64,000 nt of DNA from NCBI RefSeq assembly GCF_018883605.1, contig NZ_JAHLEM010000015.1, forward strand, positions 35,924 through 99,923, read 5' to 3'. The stretch is from Streptomyces niphimycinicus. Its GTDB lineage: Bacteria > Actinomycetota > Actinomycetes > Streptomycetales > Streptomycetaceae. Both the position numbers and the translations under genes were made by a program. Each line of letters opens with the position of its first letter. The first letter of the stretch is position 1. Below are positions 43,387-56,302 of the stretch, in pieces. The notes below the pieces were generated by a model. That model did no database searches, was not told the origin of the DNA, and saw only the letters and a list, made by a program, of their open reading frames with translations.

Positions 43387-44034
43387 ATGGCACGGCGATA
43401 CGACTGCGGGGACGCCACCGACCGCAAGACCGGCCTGCGCGAGGCCGCCTCCGCCGTCCGCCGCGGCGAACTGGTCGTGCTGCCCACCGACACCGTCTAC
43501 GGGATCGGCGCGGACGCCTTCAACGCCGAGGCGGTCGGCGATCTGCTCGAGGCCAAGGGCCGCGGCCGCAATATGCCCACCCCGGTGCTGGTCGGCTCCC
43601 CGAACACCCTGCACGGGCTGGTCACCGACTTCTCCGAGATGGCCTGGGAGCTGGTCGACGCCTTCTGGCCCGGTGCGCTCACCCTCGTCGCCCGGCACCA
43701 GCCGTCCCTCACCTGGGACCTGGGGGAGACCCGGGGCACCGTCGCGGTGCGGATGCCGCTGCACCCGGTCGCGATCGAGCTGCTGACGGACTTCGGCCCG
43801 ATGGCGGTCTCCAGCGCCAATCTCACCGGACACCCCTCACCGCAGGACTGCGACGCCGCCCAGGACATGCTGGGGGACTCCGTCTCGGTGTACCTCGACG
43901 GCGGGCCCACCCCGGCCGCCGTGCCCTCCTCGATCGTCGACGTCACCGGCAAGGTGCCGGTGCTGCTCCGGGCGGGCGCGCTCACCGCCGAGCAGCTCCG
44001 CGAGGTCGTACCCGACCTCGAGGTGGCGAATTGA
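43387..44034 (+). CDS. L-threonylcarbamoyladenylate synthase (Sua5/YrdC family)
   Basis: 215 residues. YrdC-domain landmarks: VVLPTDTVYGIGADAFN, KGRGRNMPTPVLVGS, FWPGALTLVARHQP, GTVAVRMPLHPVA, and PMAVSSANLTG. It makes threonylcarbamoyl-AMP for t6A37 tRNA modification. Stop and next start overlap by 4 bp (TTGA), coupling it to the phosphatase-like gene. Confidence 0.95.
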   Translation: MARRYDCGDATDRKTGLREAASAVRRGELVVLPTDTVYGIGADAFNAEAVGDLLEAKGRGRNMPTPVLVGSPNTLHGLVTDFSEMAWELVDAFWPGALTLVARHQPSLTWDLGETRGTVAVRMPLHPVAIELLTDFGPMAVSSANLTGHPSPQDCDAAQDMLGDSVSVYLDGGPTPAAVPSSIVDVTGKVPVLLRAGALTAEQLREVVPDLEVAN

Positions 44035-44690
44035 CAGCCCCTGAGGGGCGTGGCATAGCGGAACACCGTGAGAAGAAGCCCGAGGCCACCTTCCGCATCC
44101 TCCACGTCAGCACCGGCAATGTATGCCGCTCGCCGATCACCGAGCGGCTGACCCGGCATGCCCTCACGCACCGCCTCGGCACCGTCCGCACCCGCGGTCT
44201 GATCGTGGAGAGCGCCGGCACCTGGGGCCATGAGGGCGCGCCCATGGAGGCGCACGCCGCGACGGTCCTGACCGACTTCGGCGCCGACCCGGCGGGCTTC
44301 CTCGGCCGTGAGCTGCTGGACGAGCACGTCATCCGCGCCGATCTGGTCCTGACCGCCACCCGCGACCACCGGGCGCAGGTCATCTCGATGGGGCATTCGG
44401 CGGGGCTTCGCACCTTCACGCTCAAGGAGTTCACCCGGCTGGTGCGGGCCATAGACCCCGCGACGCTGCCCGATCCGGCGGAGGCGGGCGGCGTGGTCGA
44501 GCGCGCCCGCGCCCTGGTGCAGGCGGCGGCCGCGCTGCGCGGCTGGCTGCTGGCGCCCACCGAGGACGCGGACGAGGTGCACGATCCGTACGGGGCGCCG
44601 ATCACCTTCTTCCGCTCCATCGGGGACGAGATCAACCAGGCCCTGGACCCGGTCGTCACGGCCCTGACGGGGGTCCCCGCCCCCGCGTAG
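44031..44690 (+). CDS. Low-molecular-weight protein-tyrosine-phosphatase-like protein with Ser at the nucleophile
   Basis: 219 residues with the LMW-PTP fold: P-loop ILHVSTGNVCRSPI (24-37), LTATRDHRAQV, and the C-terminal acid loop HDPYGAP. In active enzymes the loop is C-x5-R-S; here the first position is Ser27 (codon AGC at 44109-44111) while Cys32 and Arg33 of the loop remain. The nucleophilic cysteine is thus absent, so it may be a phosphate-binding pseudophosphatase or use a different mechanism. The start is a TTG overlapping the Sua5 gene's stop. Confidence 0.85.
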   Translation: MTAPEGRGIAEHREKKPEATFRILHVSTGNVCRSPITERLTRHALTHRLGTVRTRGLIVESAGTWGHEGAPMEAHAATVLTDFGADPAGFLGRELLDEHVIRADLVLTATRDHRAQVISMGHSAGLRTFTLKEFTRLVRAIDPATLPDPAEAGGVVERARALVQAAAALRGWLLAPTEDADEVHDPYGAPITFFRSIGDEINQALDPVVTALTGVPAPA

Positions 44691-44827
44691 CCCCCCTGGC
44701 GGGGCCCAGGGGCGCGCGGGCGGGGGTTTCCCGGGGCTCACGGCGCGCCACGAGGGCGTGTGGGGCCTACATTGGGGGTGACCACCTTCGACGACCCGCC
44801 GTCCCCTCCGAAGGCTGTGAGCACGCC

Positions 44828-46117
44828 ATGGCCGTCACCCCCCGGGGCCCCGATTTCGGAGCGCTCGCCCGCCAGGACCCGGAGCTGGCGGGGATCATCC
44901 TGAGCGAGATCGACCGCGTCTCCTGCGGCCTCCAGCTCATCGCGGCCGAGAACTTCACCTCGCCGGCCGTGCTGGCGGCGCTCGCCTCGCCGCTGGCCAA
45001 CAAGTACGCCGAGGGCTATCCCGGCGCCCGCCACCACGGCGGCTGCGAGATCGTGGACATCGCCGAGCGGGTCGCCCAGGACCGGGCGAAGGCCCTGTTC
45101 GGCGCCGAGCACGCCAATGTGCAGCCGCATTCGGGCTCCTCGGCGGTGCTGGCCGCCTACGCCGCGCTGCTGCGGCCCGGGGACACGGTGCTGGCGATGG
45201 CGCTGCCGCACGGCGGCCATCTCACCCATGGCTCACCCGCCAATTTCTCCGGCCGCTGGTTCGACTTCATCGGCTACGGCGTCGATCCGGCGACCGGCCT
45301 GATCGACTACGAGCAGCTCCGCGCGCTGGCCCACGCCCACCGGCCGAAGGCGATCGTCTGCGGTTCCATCTCCTATCCGCGCCATCTGGACTACGCCGCC
45401 TTCCGTGCCATCGCCGACGAGGTGGGCGCCTATCTCATCGCCGACGCCGCCCATGCGATCGGTCTGGTCGCGGGAAAGGTGGCGCCGTCCCCGGTGCCGT
45501 ACGCGGATGTGGTGTGCGCAACGACACACAAGGTGCTGCGCGGGCCGCGCGGCGGAATGCTGCTGTGCGGTGCGGAGCTGGCCGAGCGGGTCGACCGGGC
45601 GGTGTTCCCGTTCACCCAGGGCGGCGCCCAGATGCACACCGTCGCGGCCAAGGCGGTGGCTTTCGGCGAGGCCGCGGCGCCCGCCTTCACCGCCTATGCG
45701 CGGCGGGTGGTGGCCAATGCCCGGGTGCTCGCGGACGCCCTGGTCGCGGAGGGTCTCGCGGTGGCCACGGGCGGCACCGACACCCATATGATCACCGCCG
45801 ATACGGCCCCGCTGGGCCTGGACGGACGGACCGCGAAGGCCCGCTGCGCGGCCGCCGGGATCGTCCTGGACACCTGCGCGCTGGCATCCGCCACCGAGCC
45901 CCGGGGATGCGTCAAGGGGATCCGGCTGGGCACCGCCGCGGTGACCACCCAGGGAATGGGAGCGCCGGAAATGGAGCGGATAGCGGCCCTGATGGGAACC
46001 GTCCTGCGGGACGAAGGCGTGGTACGGGAAAAGGTGGCGGAACTGGCCGGGAGATTTCCGCCCTATCCGGACGAGGCCCGAATCATGCAACCATCCGAAG
46101 GTGTAGGACGTCTGTAA
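44828..46117 (+). CDS. glyA: Serine hydroxymethyltransferase
   Basis: 429 residues, PLP fold I: LIAAENFTSPAVLAA, NKYAEGYPGARHHGGCE, VQPHSGSSAVLAAYAAL, and the PLP lysine in CATTHKVLRGPRGG. It interconverts serine and glycine with tetrahydrofolate. Streptomyces carry more than one copy; this is the paralogue sited between the Sua5 block and the atp operon. ATG 44828. Confidence 0.93.
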   Translation: MAVTPRGPDFGALARQDPELAGIILSEIDRVSCGLQLIAAENFTSPAVLAALASPLANKYAEGYPGARHHGGCEIVDIAERVAQDRAKALFGAEHANVQPHSGSSAVLAAYAALLRPGDTVLAMALPHGGHLTHGSPANFSGRWFDFIGYGVDPATGLIDYEQLRALAHAHRPKAIVCGSISYPRHLDYAAFRAIADEVGAYLIADAAHAIGLVAGKVAPSPVPYADVVCATTHKVLRGPRGGMLLCGAELAERVDRAVFPFTQGGAQMHTVAAKAVAFGEAAAPAFTAYARRVVANARVLADALVAEGLAVATGGTDTHMITADTAPLGLDGRTAKARCAAAGIVLDTCALASATEPRGCVKGIRLGTAAVTTQGMGAPEMERIAALMGTVLRDEGVVREKVAELAGRFPPYPDEARIMQPSEGVGRL

Positions 46118-46192
46118 GTACGTTCACCGCAAGGCGTCCGACACGCATAAGGTGTGAGGCTGTGATGGCCAGCGATACCTCTGGGGCAGCCT

Positions 46193-47614
46193 GTGCGTGA
46201 ATACCTGCTGACTCTGTGCATCACGGCCGCGGTCACCTATCTGCTGACCGGGCCGGTGCGGAAATTCGCCATCGCGGCCGGTGCGATGCCGGAGATCCGC
46301 GCCCGTGATGTGCATCGCGAGCCCACTCCGCGGCTCGGTGGCATCGCCATGTTCGGCGGGCTGTGCGCGGGGCTGCTGGTCGCCGCCCATCTGACCAATC
46401 TCAAGGACGTCTTCGAGGTCTCCAACGAGCCACGGGCGCTGCTGTCCGGCGCCGGGCTGATCTGGCTGCTGGGCGTGCTGGACGACAAGTGGGGCGTGGA
46501 CGCGCTGATCAAGCTCGGCGGCCAGATGATCGCCGCCGGTGTGATGGTGCTCCAGGGTCTGACCATCCTGTGGCTTCCGGTGCCCGGTGTGGGACCGGTC
46601 TCGCTGACGCCCTGGCAGGGCACACTGCTGACCGTCGCCCTGGTCGTCATCACCATCAACGCCGTCAACTTCGTTGACGGGCTTGATGGGTTGGCGTCCG
46701 GGATGGTGTGCATCGCCGCCGCCGCGTTCTTCATGTACGCCTATCGCATCTGGTACGGCTACGGCCTGGAGGCGGCCGCGCCCGCCACCCTGTTCGCCGC
46801 CGTCCTCATGGGGATGTGCCTGGGCTTCCTGCCGCATAACGCGCACCCCGCGCGGATCTTCATGGGCGACTCGGGCTCGATGCTGATCGGGCTGGTGCTG
46901 GCGGCGGGTGCCATCTCCATCACCGGCCAGGTCGACCCGGACGCGATGAAGCTGTTCGAGGGGTCCGAGCAGGCCGCGGTGCACGCCACCGTCCCGGTCT
47001 ACATCCCGTTGCTGCTGCCGCTGACCGTCATCGCGGTGCCCTTCGCCGACCTGGTGCTGGCCATCGTCCGGCGCACCTGGCGGGGCCAGTCGCCGTTCGC
47101 CGCGGACCGCGGCCATCTGCACCACCGGCTGCTGGAGATCGGCCATTCGCACAGCCGGGCCGTCCTGATCATGTACTTCTGGTCGGCGCTGATCGCCTTC
47201 GGCGCCGTGGCCTACTCGGTGAACTCGGCCGGTGTGTGGTTCGTCCTCGCGATCGTCGCGCTGAGCGGGGTCGGGCTGGTGCTGTTGCTGCTGCCGCGGT
47301 TCACCCCGCGCGTGCCGGGCTGGGCCGAGGCGTTCGTTCCGCCGCGCTACCGCCGCGCCAACCGGATCGCACGGGCCGAACAGGGCGCCGAGGCGCCCGC
47401 GGAGCCGGTGGCGGCCGTGGCCGGCGGCGGGTCCGCGCCATCGGATCCGCAGACGGCCGCGCCCGAGCCGGTGGGCTCCGGGCTGAACGGCGGGGCGAAC
47501 AGCGGGCTGAACGGCGGCGCGAGCGGCGGGACGAACAGTGGGGTGAACGGCGCCACCGCGATCGGCGACCGGTCCCGCTTCACCCACCGCCGCAGGATCG
47601 GAACACCTCAGTAG
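46193..47614 (+). CDS. Undecaprenyl-phosphate GlcNAc-1-phosphate transferase (WecA/TagO-like)
   Basis: 473 residues with about ten membrane helices. Catalytic loops of the polyprenyl-phosphate sugar-1-P transferase family: LLGVLDDKWGVD, NAVNFVDGLDGLASG, and GHLHHRLLEIGHSHSR. It starts lipid-linked assembly of wall glycopolymers. The cytoplasmic C-terminus after about residue 400 is unusual: an Ala/Gly/Pro-rich tail with repeats of the type GLNGGANSG. The GTG at 46193 begins the first helix. It immediately precedes atpI. Confidence 0.93.
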   Translation: MREYLLTLCITAAVTYLLTGPVRKFAIAAGAMPEIRARDVHREPTPRLGGIAMFGGLCAGLLVAAHLTNLKDVFEVSNEPRALLSGAGLIWLLGVLDDKWGVDALIKLGGQMIAAGVMVLQGLTILWLPVPGVGPVSLTPWQGTLLTVALVVITINAVNFVDGLDGLASGMVCIAAAAFFMYAYRIWYGYGLEAAAPATLFAAVLMGMCLGFLPHNAHPARIFMGDSGSMLIGLVLAAGAISITGQVDPDAMKLFEGSEQAAVHATVPVYIPLLLPLTVIAVPFADLVLAIVRRTWRGQSPFAADRGHLHHRLLEIGHSHSRAVLIMYFWSALIAFGAVAYSVNSAGVWFVLAIVALSGVGLVLLLLPRFTPRVPGWAEAFVPPRYRRANRIARAEQGAEAPAEPVAAVAGGGSAPSDPQTAAPEPVGSGLNGGANSGLNGGASGGTNSGVNGATAIGDRSRFTHRRRIGTPQ

Positions 47615-47906
47615 CCGCCCTGGTGATTCCCCCAGTAAATGCGGCGGGGGAACGGCCGGTGAGAGCACCGAAGATCACAGGACGGCGTCAGCACGGTACA
47701 CAGTCGATAACTCTCCCGTGTGACGTGCAGCACATCCGAAGGGTAAAGACCTCATCAAATAGTTTGTGATACCGTTCACTAAACCCGGTGCTTAGACCCG
47801 AGGGGCCGTAGGGCGACGGCTCTTCGTCGTGAGGTCTCCTCTGTTCCCGGGGATACGCTCGTCCACGACGAATCGTTGCTTCCGACACTTGCCGGAGAAA
47901 CCCTTC
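47615..47906 (+). promoter_or_regulatory. Upstream region of the atp operon
   Basis: About 290 bp. The AT-rich block around 47750-47790 (caaatagtttgtgatacc and following aaaccc) is the best candidate for the atp promoter. The exact -35/-10 cannot be fixed by eye. GGAG lies before the atpI ATG. Confidence 0.45.
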
Positions 47907-48362
47907 ATGCAGTCCAACGACGCCAGAACGCTCCTGAGTTGCGCCGTGCCCACCGCCGTCGTCGGCGTGGTCGCCGTCGCTGTCGGTGCCGCGTTCGCAG
48001 GCGGCAAGGGAGCGATCGGCGCGGGCTTCGGCACATTCGTCGCCATGGTGGTGATGGGTTCGGGGCTGATCGTGCTGGAGCGCACCGCGAAGCATCTCCC
48101 GCATCTGTTCCAGGCCATGGGCATGGTGCTTTTCATGACCGAGTTCCTGCTGGTGGCGGTCGTGCTCGCGGTGTTCCAGGACACCACGATGTTCAACGTC
48201 AAGGCTTTCGCCCTCGCGCTGCTCGCGGCGACCCTGGTGTGGGTCGGCGCACAGGCCCGTGCGCATATGAAGGCGAAGATCCTCTATGTGGAGCCCGAAG
48301 CCGAGGACGAACGTAAGCCCGAGGGGGCGAAGAAGTCCGCTCCCGCCGGGTCCACGCCGTGA
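47907..48362 (+). CDS. atpI: ATP synthase protein I
   Basis: 151 residues with four membrane helices (CAVPTAVVGVVAVAVGAAFAG; TFVAMVVMGSGLIV; MGMVLFMTEFLLVAVVLAVF; AFALALLAATLVWVGAQAR) and an acidic/Lys tail. AtpI assists assembly of the c ring and is the usual first gene of the operon. The ATG at 47907 follows GCCGGAGAAACCC. Confidence 0.85.
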   Translation: MQSNDARTLLSCAVPTAVVGVVAVAVGAAFAGGKGAIGAGFGTFVAMVVMGSGLIVLERTAKHLPHLFQAMGMVLFMTEFLLVAVVLAVFQDTTMFNVKAFALALLAATLVWVGAQARAHMKAKILYVEPEAEDERKPEGAKKSAPAGSTP

Positions 48363-48626
48363 GAAGTAGGCCCGGGATAAGAGCATGTGCGCTCACCTGC
48401 TATCGTCCGGTGCCATCTGAGGCACAGCGGGCGCAGGTAGCTGAACCCCCGGATTCCACGGGACGGAATCGGCGGCCCATGCAGCTGATGCCCGACATAC
48501 CACTCGGCCACGTGCCGATCAGCCGCCCCCACATCCGCAAGACCAGTCCAGTGCCGTTCCGTGGCCGCGTGCCGCGCCGACACAACGAGGTTGCCGTACC
48601 CATGCGCCACGCTGAAGGAGCTCGCG

Positions 48627-49756
<1,130 letters not shown>

Positions 49757-49794
49757 ACGGACCGCTTTAACCACGACAGACGGAAGGCACTGAT

Positions 49795-50367
49795 GTGAAC
49801 GCCCTGGTACAGGTGGCGGCTGAGGAGAGTGAGAACCCCCTCATCCCGCCGATCCCGGAGCTGGTCATCGGCCTGATCGCCTTTGCCATCGTCTTCATCT
49901 TCCTCGCCAAGAAGCTCCTCCCGAACATCAACCGGGTTCTGGAGGAGCGCCGCGAGGCGATCGAAGGCGGCATGGAGAAGGCCGAGGCCACTCAGGCCGA
50001 AGCCCAGCAGGTCCTGGAGGACTACCGAGCCCAGCTCGCGGACGCCCGCCACGAGGCCGCGCGACTGCGCCAGGAGGCGCAGGAGCAGGGCGCCGCGCTC
50101 ATCGCCGAGATGCGCGCGGAGGGCCAGCGGCAGCGTGAAGAGGTCATCGCGGCCGGACACGCTCAGATCGAGGCCGATCGGAAGCAGGCCGCCCAGACCC
50201 TGCGCCAGGACGTGGGCAGGCTCGCCACCGACCTGGCCGGCCGGATCGTCGGCGAGTCGCTCGAGGATGTGGCCCGGCAGAGCCGCACCATCGACCGGTT
50301 CCTCGACGAACTCGATGACAAGGCTTCCAAGTCGAACGACGGCTCGAAGGCAGAGGCCGGCCGATGA
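49795..50367 (+). CDS. atpF: ATP synthase Fo subunit b
   Basis: 190 residues: one N-terminal membrane helix (PELVIGLIAFAIVFIFLAKKLL) and a long charged helix that forms the peripheral stalk. GTG start. The stop overlaps the atpH ATG (ATGA). Confidence 0.95.
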   Translation: MNALVQVAAEESENPLIPPIPELVIGLIAFAIVFIFLAKKLLPNINRVLEERREAIEGGMEKAEATQAEAQQVLEDYRAQLADARHEAARLRQEAQEQGAALIAEMRAEGQRQREEVIAAGHAQIEADRKQAAQTLRQDVGRLATDLAGRIVGESLEDVARQSRTIDRFLDELDDKASKSNDGSKAEAGR

Positions 50368-51179
50368 ACGGAGCGAGCCGGGAGGCACTGGCAGCCGCGC
50401 GCGAGCGCTTCGACGCCCTGACGGACAACACCGCCGTCGACGCGTCGAAGCTCGCCGAGGAGCTGGCCGCCGTCACCGCGCTGCTCGACCGCGAGGTCTC
50501 GCTGCGCCGGGTCCTCACCGACCCGGCGCAGCCCGGCGAGGCCAAGGCCGAGCTGGCCGCGCGAGTGCTGGGCGGACAGGTCGGCGGCGAGTCCATCGAC
50601 CTGGTCTCCGGCCTGGTCCGGTCCCGCTGGTCGCGCTCGCGCGACCTGGTGGACTCGCTGGAGCAGTTGGCCAGCGCCGCCGACCTGGTGGCGGCCGAGC
50701 GGACGGGTGCCCTCGACAACGTCGAGGACGAGCTGTTCCGGTTCGGCCGGATCGTCTCCTCCTCGTCCGAGCTGCGGGGCGCGCTCACCGACCGGCGGGC
50801 GACCGTCGCGGCCAAGGCCGGGCTGGTCCGCGAGCTGCTCGGCGGCCGGGCCGACCAGGTGACCGAGCGACTGGTGATCCGTCTGGTGACCCACCCGCGG
50901 GGTCGTAGCCTGGAGACGGGTCTCGACGAGCTGTCCAGGCTGGCGGCGGAGCGCCGGGACCGTACGGTCGCGGTCGTCACCTCAGCGGTGCCGCTCAGCG
51001 ACCGGCAGAAGCAGCGGCTCGGCGAGGCACTGGGGAAGCTGTACGGACGGAAGATGCACCTCAACCTCGACGTGGACCCGGAGGTCCTCGGCGGGATCTC
51101 GGTGCGCATCGGCGACGAGATCATCAACGGGACCATCGCGGACCGCCTCGACGAGGCGACCCGTCGGATGGCCGGCTGA
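50364..51179 (+). CDS. atpH: ATP synthase F1 subunit delta
   Basis: 271 residues, longer than the approximately 180 of E. coli because of an extended N-terminal region, as usual in actinobacteria. The C-terminal pattern [25 protein letters not shown] ... [21 protein letters not shown] identifies delta, the cap of the stator stalk. Translationally coupled to atpF. Confidence 0.95.
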   Translation: MNGASREALAAARERFDALTDNTAVDASKLAEELAAVTALLDREVSLRRVLTDPAQPGEAKAELAARVLGGQVGGESIDLVSGLVRSRWSRSRDLVDSLEQLASAADLVAAERTGALDNVEDELFRFGRIVSSSSELRGALTDRRATVAAKAGLVRELLGGRADQVTERLVIRLVTHPRGRSLETGLDELSRLAAERRDRTVAVVTSAVPLSDRQKQRLGEALGKLYGRKMHLNLDVDPEVLGGISVRIGDEIINGTIADRLDEATRRMAG

Positions 51180-51268
51180 CACAGCCACCAACTCAACAAG
51201 CATGCAAGCGGCCCGAGTTGGGCCGTGGTCAGACACTTCGGGCCCAACAAGGAGAGCAGGGAACCCAG

Positions 51269-52840
51269 ATGGCGGAGCTCACGATCCGGCCGGAGGAGAT
51301 CCGGGACGCGCTGGAGAACTTTGTCCAGGCGTACAAGCCGGACGCGGCCTCGCGCGAGGAGGTCGGGACGGTCAGCGTTGCCGGCGACGGCATCGCGAAG
51401 GTCGAGGGTCTTCCCTCGACCATGGCGAACGAACTGCTGAAGTTCGAAGACGGCACCCTCGGCCTCGCCCTCAACCTCGAGGAGCGCGAGATCGGTGCGG
51501 TCGTCCTCGGTGAGTTCAGTGGCATCGAGGAGGGTCAGCAGGTGCACCGCACCGGCGAGGTCCTCTCGGTCGCCGTCGGCGAGGGCTACCTCGGCCGCGT
51601 GGTCGACCCGCTGGGTGCCCCGATCGACGGCCTCGGCGAGATCGAGACCGAGGGCCGCCGCGCCCTCGAGTTGCAGGCCCCCACGGTCATGCAGCGCAAG
51701 TCGGTGCACGAGCCGATGGAGACGGGCTACAAGGCCGTCGACGCCATGACCCCGATCGGCCGCGGCCAGCGCCAGTTGATCATCGGCGACCGGCAGACCG
51801 GCAAGACCGCGCTGTGCGTCGACACGATCATCAACCAGCGCGACAACTGGCGCTCCGGCGACCCGAAGAAGCAGGTTCGCTGCATCTACGTGGCCATCGG
51901 CCAGAAGGGCTCCACCATCGCGTCCGTGCGCGGCGCGCTGGAGGAGGCCGGCGCCCTGGAGTACACGACGATCGTCGCCGCCCCGGCGTCCGACCCGGCG
52001 GGCTTCAAGTACCTGGCCCCCTACACCGGCTCGGCCATCGGCCAGCACTGGATGTACCAGGGCAAGCACGTCCTGATCGTCTTCGACGACCTGTCCAAGC
52101 AGGCCGACGCCTACCGCGCCGTGTCCCTGCTGCTGCGCCGCCCGCCGGGCCGTGAGGCTTACCCGGGCGACGTCTTCTACCTGCACTCCCGGCTGCTGGA
52201 GCGCTGCGCCAAGCTCTCCGACGACATGGGTGCCGGTTCCATGACCGGTCTGCCGATCGTCGAGACCAAGGCGAACGACGTGTCGGCGTTCATCCCGACC
52301 AACGTCATCTCCATCACCGACGGTCAGTGCTTCCTCGAGTCCGACCTGTTCAACGCCAACCAGCGGCCGGCCCTCAACGTCGGTATCTCGGTCTCCCGAG
52401 TCGGTGGTTCGGCTCAGCACCGGGCCATGCGTCAGGTGTCCGGCCGGCTCCGGGTGGACCTCGCCCAGTACCGTGAGCTGGAGGCGTTCGCCGCCTTCGG
52501 CTCGGACCTGGACGCGGCCTCCAAGGCGTCGCTGGAGCGCGGTGCGCGCATGGTCGAGCTGCTGAAGCAGGGCCAGTACGCCCCGTACTCCACCGAGGAC
52601 GAGATCGTCTCCATCTGGTCCGGCACCAACGGCAAGATGGACGACGTCCCGGTCCAGGACGTCCGCCGCTTCGAGCGTGAGCTGCTGGACTACCTGCACC
52701 GTGAGCACAAGGGGCTGCTGACCGGCATCGTCGAGGGCGGCAAGATGTCCGACGACACGATCGCGGCGCTGGGCGAGGCCGTCGACAGCTTCAAGAAGCA
52801 GTTCGAGACCTCGGACGGCAAGCTGCTGGGCGAGGGCTGA
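51269..52840 (+). CDS. atpA: ATP synthase F1 subunit alpha
   Basis: 523 residues. P-loop [10 protein letters not shown], the sequence [21 protein letters not shown] motif ([15 protein letters not shown]), and the N-terminal beta barrel with [13 protein letters not shown]. It forms the non-catalytic sites of the F1 hexamer. The ATG at 51269 (MAELTIRP) is chosen over an in-frame upstream GTG because it matches the family N-terminus. A 2-bp gap separates it from atpG. Confidence 0.97.
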   Translation: MAELTIRPEEIRDALENFVQAYKPDAASREEVGTVSVAGDGIAKVEGLPSTMANELLKFEDGTLGLALNLEEREIGAVVLGEFSGIEEGQQVHRTGEVLSVAVGEGYLGRVVDPLGAPIDGLGEIETEGRRALELQAPTVMQRKSVHEPMETGYKAVDAMTPIGRGQRQLIIGDRQTGKTALCVDTIINQRDNWRSGDPKKQVRCIYVAIGQKGSTIASVRGALEEAGALEYTTIVAAPASDPAGFKYLAPYTGSAIGQHWMYQGKHVLIVFDDLSKQADAYRAVSLLLRRPPGREAYPGDVFYLHSRLLERCAKLSDDMGAGSMTGLPIVETKANDVSAFIPTNVISITDGQCFLESDLFNANQRPALNVGISVSRVGGSAQHRAMRQVSGRLRVDLAQYRELEAFAAFGSDLDAASKASLERGARMVELLKQGQYAPYSTEDEIVSIWSGTNGKMDDVPVQDVRRFERELLDYLHREHKGLLTGIVEGGKMSDDTIAALGEAVDSFKKQFETSDGKLLGEG

Positions 52841-52842
52841 GT

Positions 52843-55207
<2,365 letters not shown>

Positions 55208-55318
55208 GCCCCGTAGCTCCGCGGGAGGGGTGGGCCCGGTCCCACCCCTCTCCGTACGCCCGTTATTCTTTGACGAAAGCCCTGCCCGACCCGGCGGGGA
55301 GAGACCCGAGGAGCCACG

Positions 55319-55696
55319 TTGGCTGCTGAGCTACAGGTCGAGATGGTCGCTGCGGACCGCAGTGTGTGGTCCGGTGCCGCCACCTTGGTCATCGCGCGCA
55401 CCACATCGGGTGACATCGGCGTCATGCCCGGCCACCAGCCGCTGCTCGGTGTGCTGGAGTCCGGCCCGGTGACCATCCGTTCGGTCGACGGCGGGACGGT
55501 CCTGGCCGCGGTGCACGGTGGGTTCATCTCGTTCGCGGACGACAAGCTCTCACTGCTGGCCGAGGTCGCGGAGCTGTCCGACGAGATCGATGTCAAGCGC
55601 GCGGAGCGGGCGCTGGAGCGTGCCAAGGCGGCGGCGGACGCCGCCGCCGAGCGGCGCGCCGACGTCCGGCTGCGTGCGGTGGCGGGAGCGCACTGA
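55319..55696 (+). CDS. atpC: ATP synthase F1 subunit epsilon
   Basis: 125 residues. The beta-sandwich domain (LQVEMVAADRSVWSGAATLVI, GDIGVMPGHQPLLGVLESG) is followed by a short two-helix C-terminus that inhibits ATP hydrolysis. TTG start after CCGAGGAGCCACG. Last gene of the operon. Confidence 0.95.
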   Translation: MAAELQVEMVAADRSVWSGAATLVIARTTSGDIGVMPGHQPLLGVLESGPVTIRSVDGGTVLAAVHGGFISFADDKLSLLAEVAELSDEIDVKRAERALERAKAAADAAAERRADVRLRAVAGAH

Positions 55697-55719
55697 GCCT
55701 GTCACGTACGGTCGGAAAA

Positions 55720-55768
55720 CCTCAGCCGCGGACCTCGCTGGAGCCCTTTCAGCGGTCCGCGGCTGAGG
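55720..55768 (+). terminator. Strong hairpin terminator after the atp operon
   Basis: CCTCAGCCGCGGACC (55720-55734) pairs perfectly with GGTCCGCGGCTGAGG (55754-55768), a 15-bp stem with a 19-nt loop, 24 bp after the atpC stop. Confidence 0.85.
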
Positions 55769-55814
55769 CGATGCAGGTGCGGTTTTTCCGGATGACGCGA
55801 GGAGGTCGGTGAAG

Positions 55815-56264
55815 ATGGTCCTCGCTCTGCTTGTGGGCGGCGTGGTCGTCGCGCTGGTGGTGGTGGGACTCTTCGTCTTCGGTCTCCGGCGGCGGCTGAT
55901 CCAGCGGTCCGGCGGAACCTTCGACTGTTCCCTGCGCTGGGACCCACCCGCAAGCGAATCCGAGACCAGCGGCAAGGGCTGGGTGTACGGGGTCGCCCGC
56001 TACAACGGTGACCGCATCGAGTGGTTCCGCGTCTTCTCCTACGCGCCCAGGCCCCGGCGGATGCTGGAGCGCGCCTCGATCGAGGTGCTGGAGCGGCGCA
56101 CCCCCAAGGGCGAGGAGGAGCTGGCGCTGCTCTCCGACGCGGTGGTGCTGGCCTGCCGGCACGGCGGCACCCAACTGGAGCTGGCCATGAGCGAGGACGC
56201 CCTGACCGGCTTCCTGGCCTGGCTGGAGGCCGCGCCCCCGGGCCAGCGCGTCAACGTCGCCTAG
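55815..56264 (+). CDS. DUF2550 family membrane-anchored protein
   Basis: 149 residues. One N-terminal helix (LALLVGGVVVALVVVGLFVFGL) is followed by a cytoplasmic domain with GTFDCSLRW, GWVYGVARYNGDRIEWFRVFS and LELAMSEDALTGFLAWLEA. Conserved downstream of atpC in actinobacteria; function unknown. ATG 55815 is 9 nt from GGAGG; a GTG two codons earlier is too close to it. Confidence 0.9.
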   Translation: MVLALLVGGVVVALVVVGLFVFGLRRRLIQRSGGTFDCSLRWDPPASESETSGKGWVYGVARYNGDRIEWFRVFSYAPRPRRMLERASIEVLERRTPKGEEELALLSDAVVLACRHGGTQLELAMSEDALTGFLAWLEAAPPGQRVNVA

Positions 56265-56302
56265 CCACCTCGTCACCCGCCGCACCCACGGCAGCCCTTG
56301 CG

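Noticed and set aside
50144..52708. An 854-codon minus-strand frame through the atp genes
   Set aside because: Antisense of atpF, atpH and atpA, which are certain genes.
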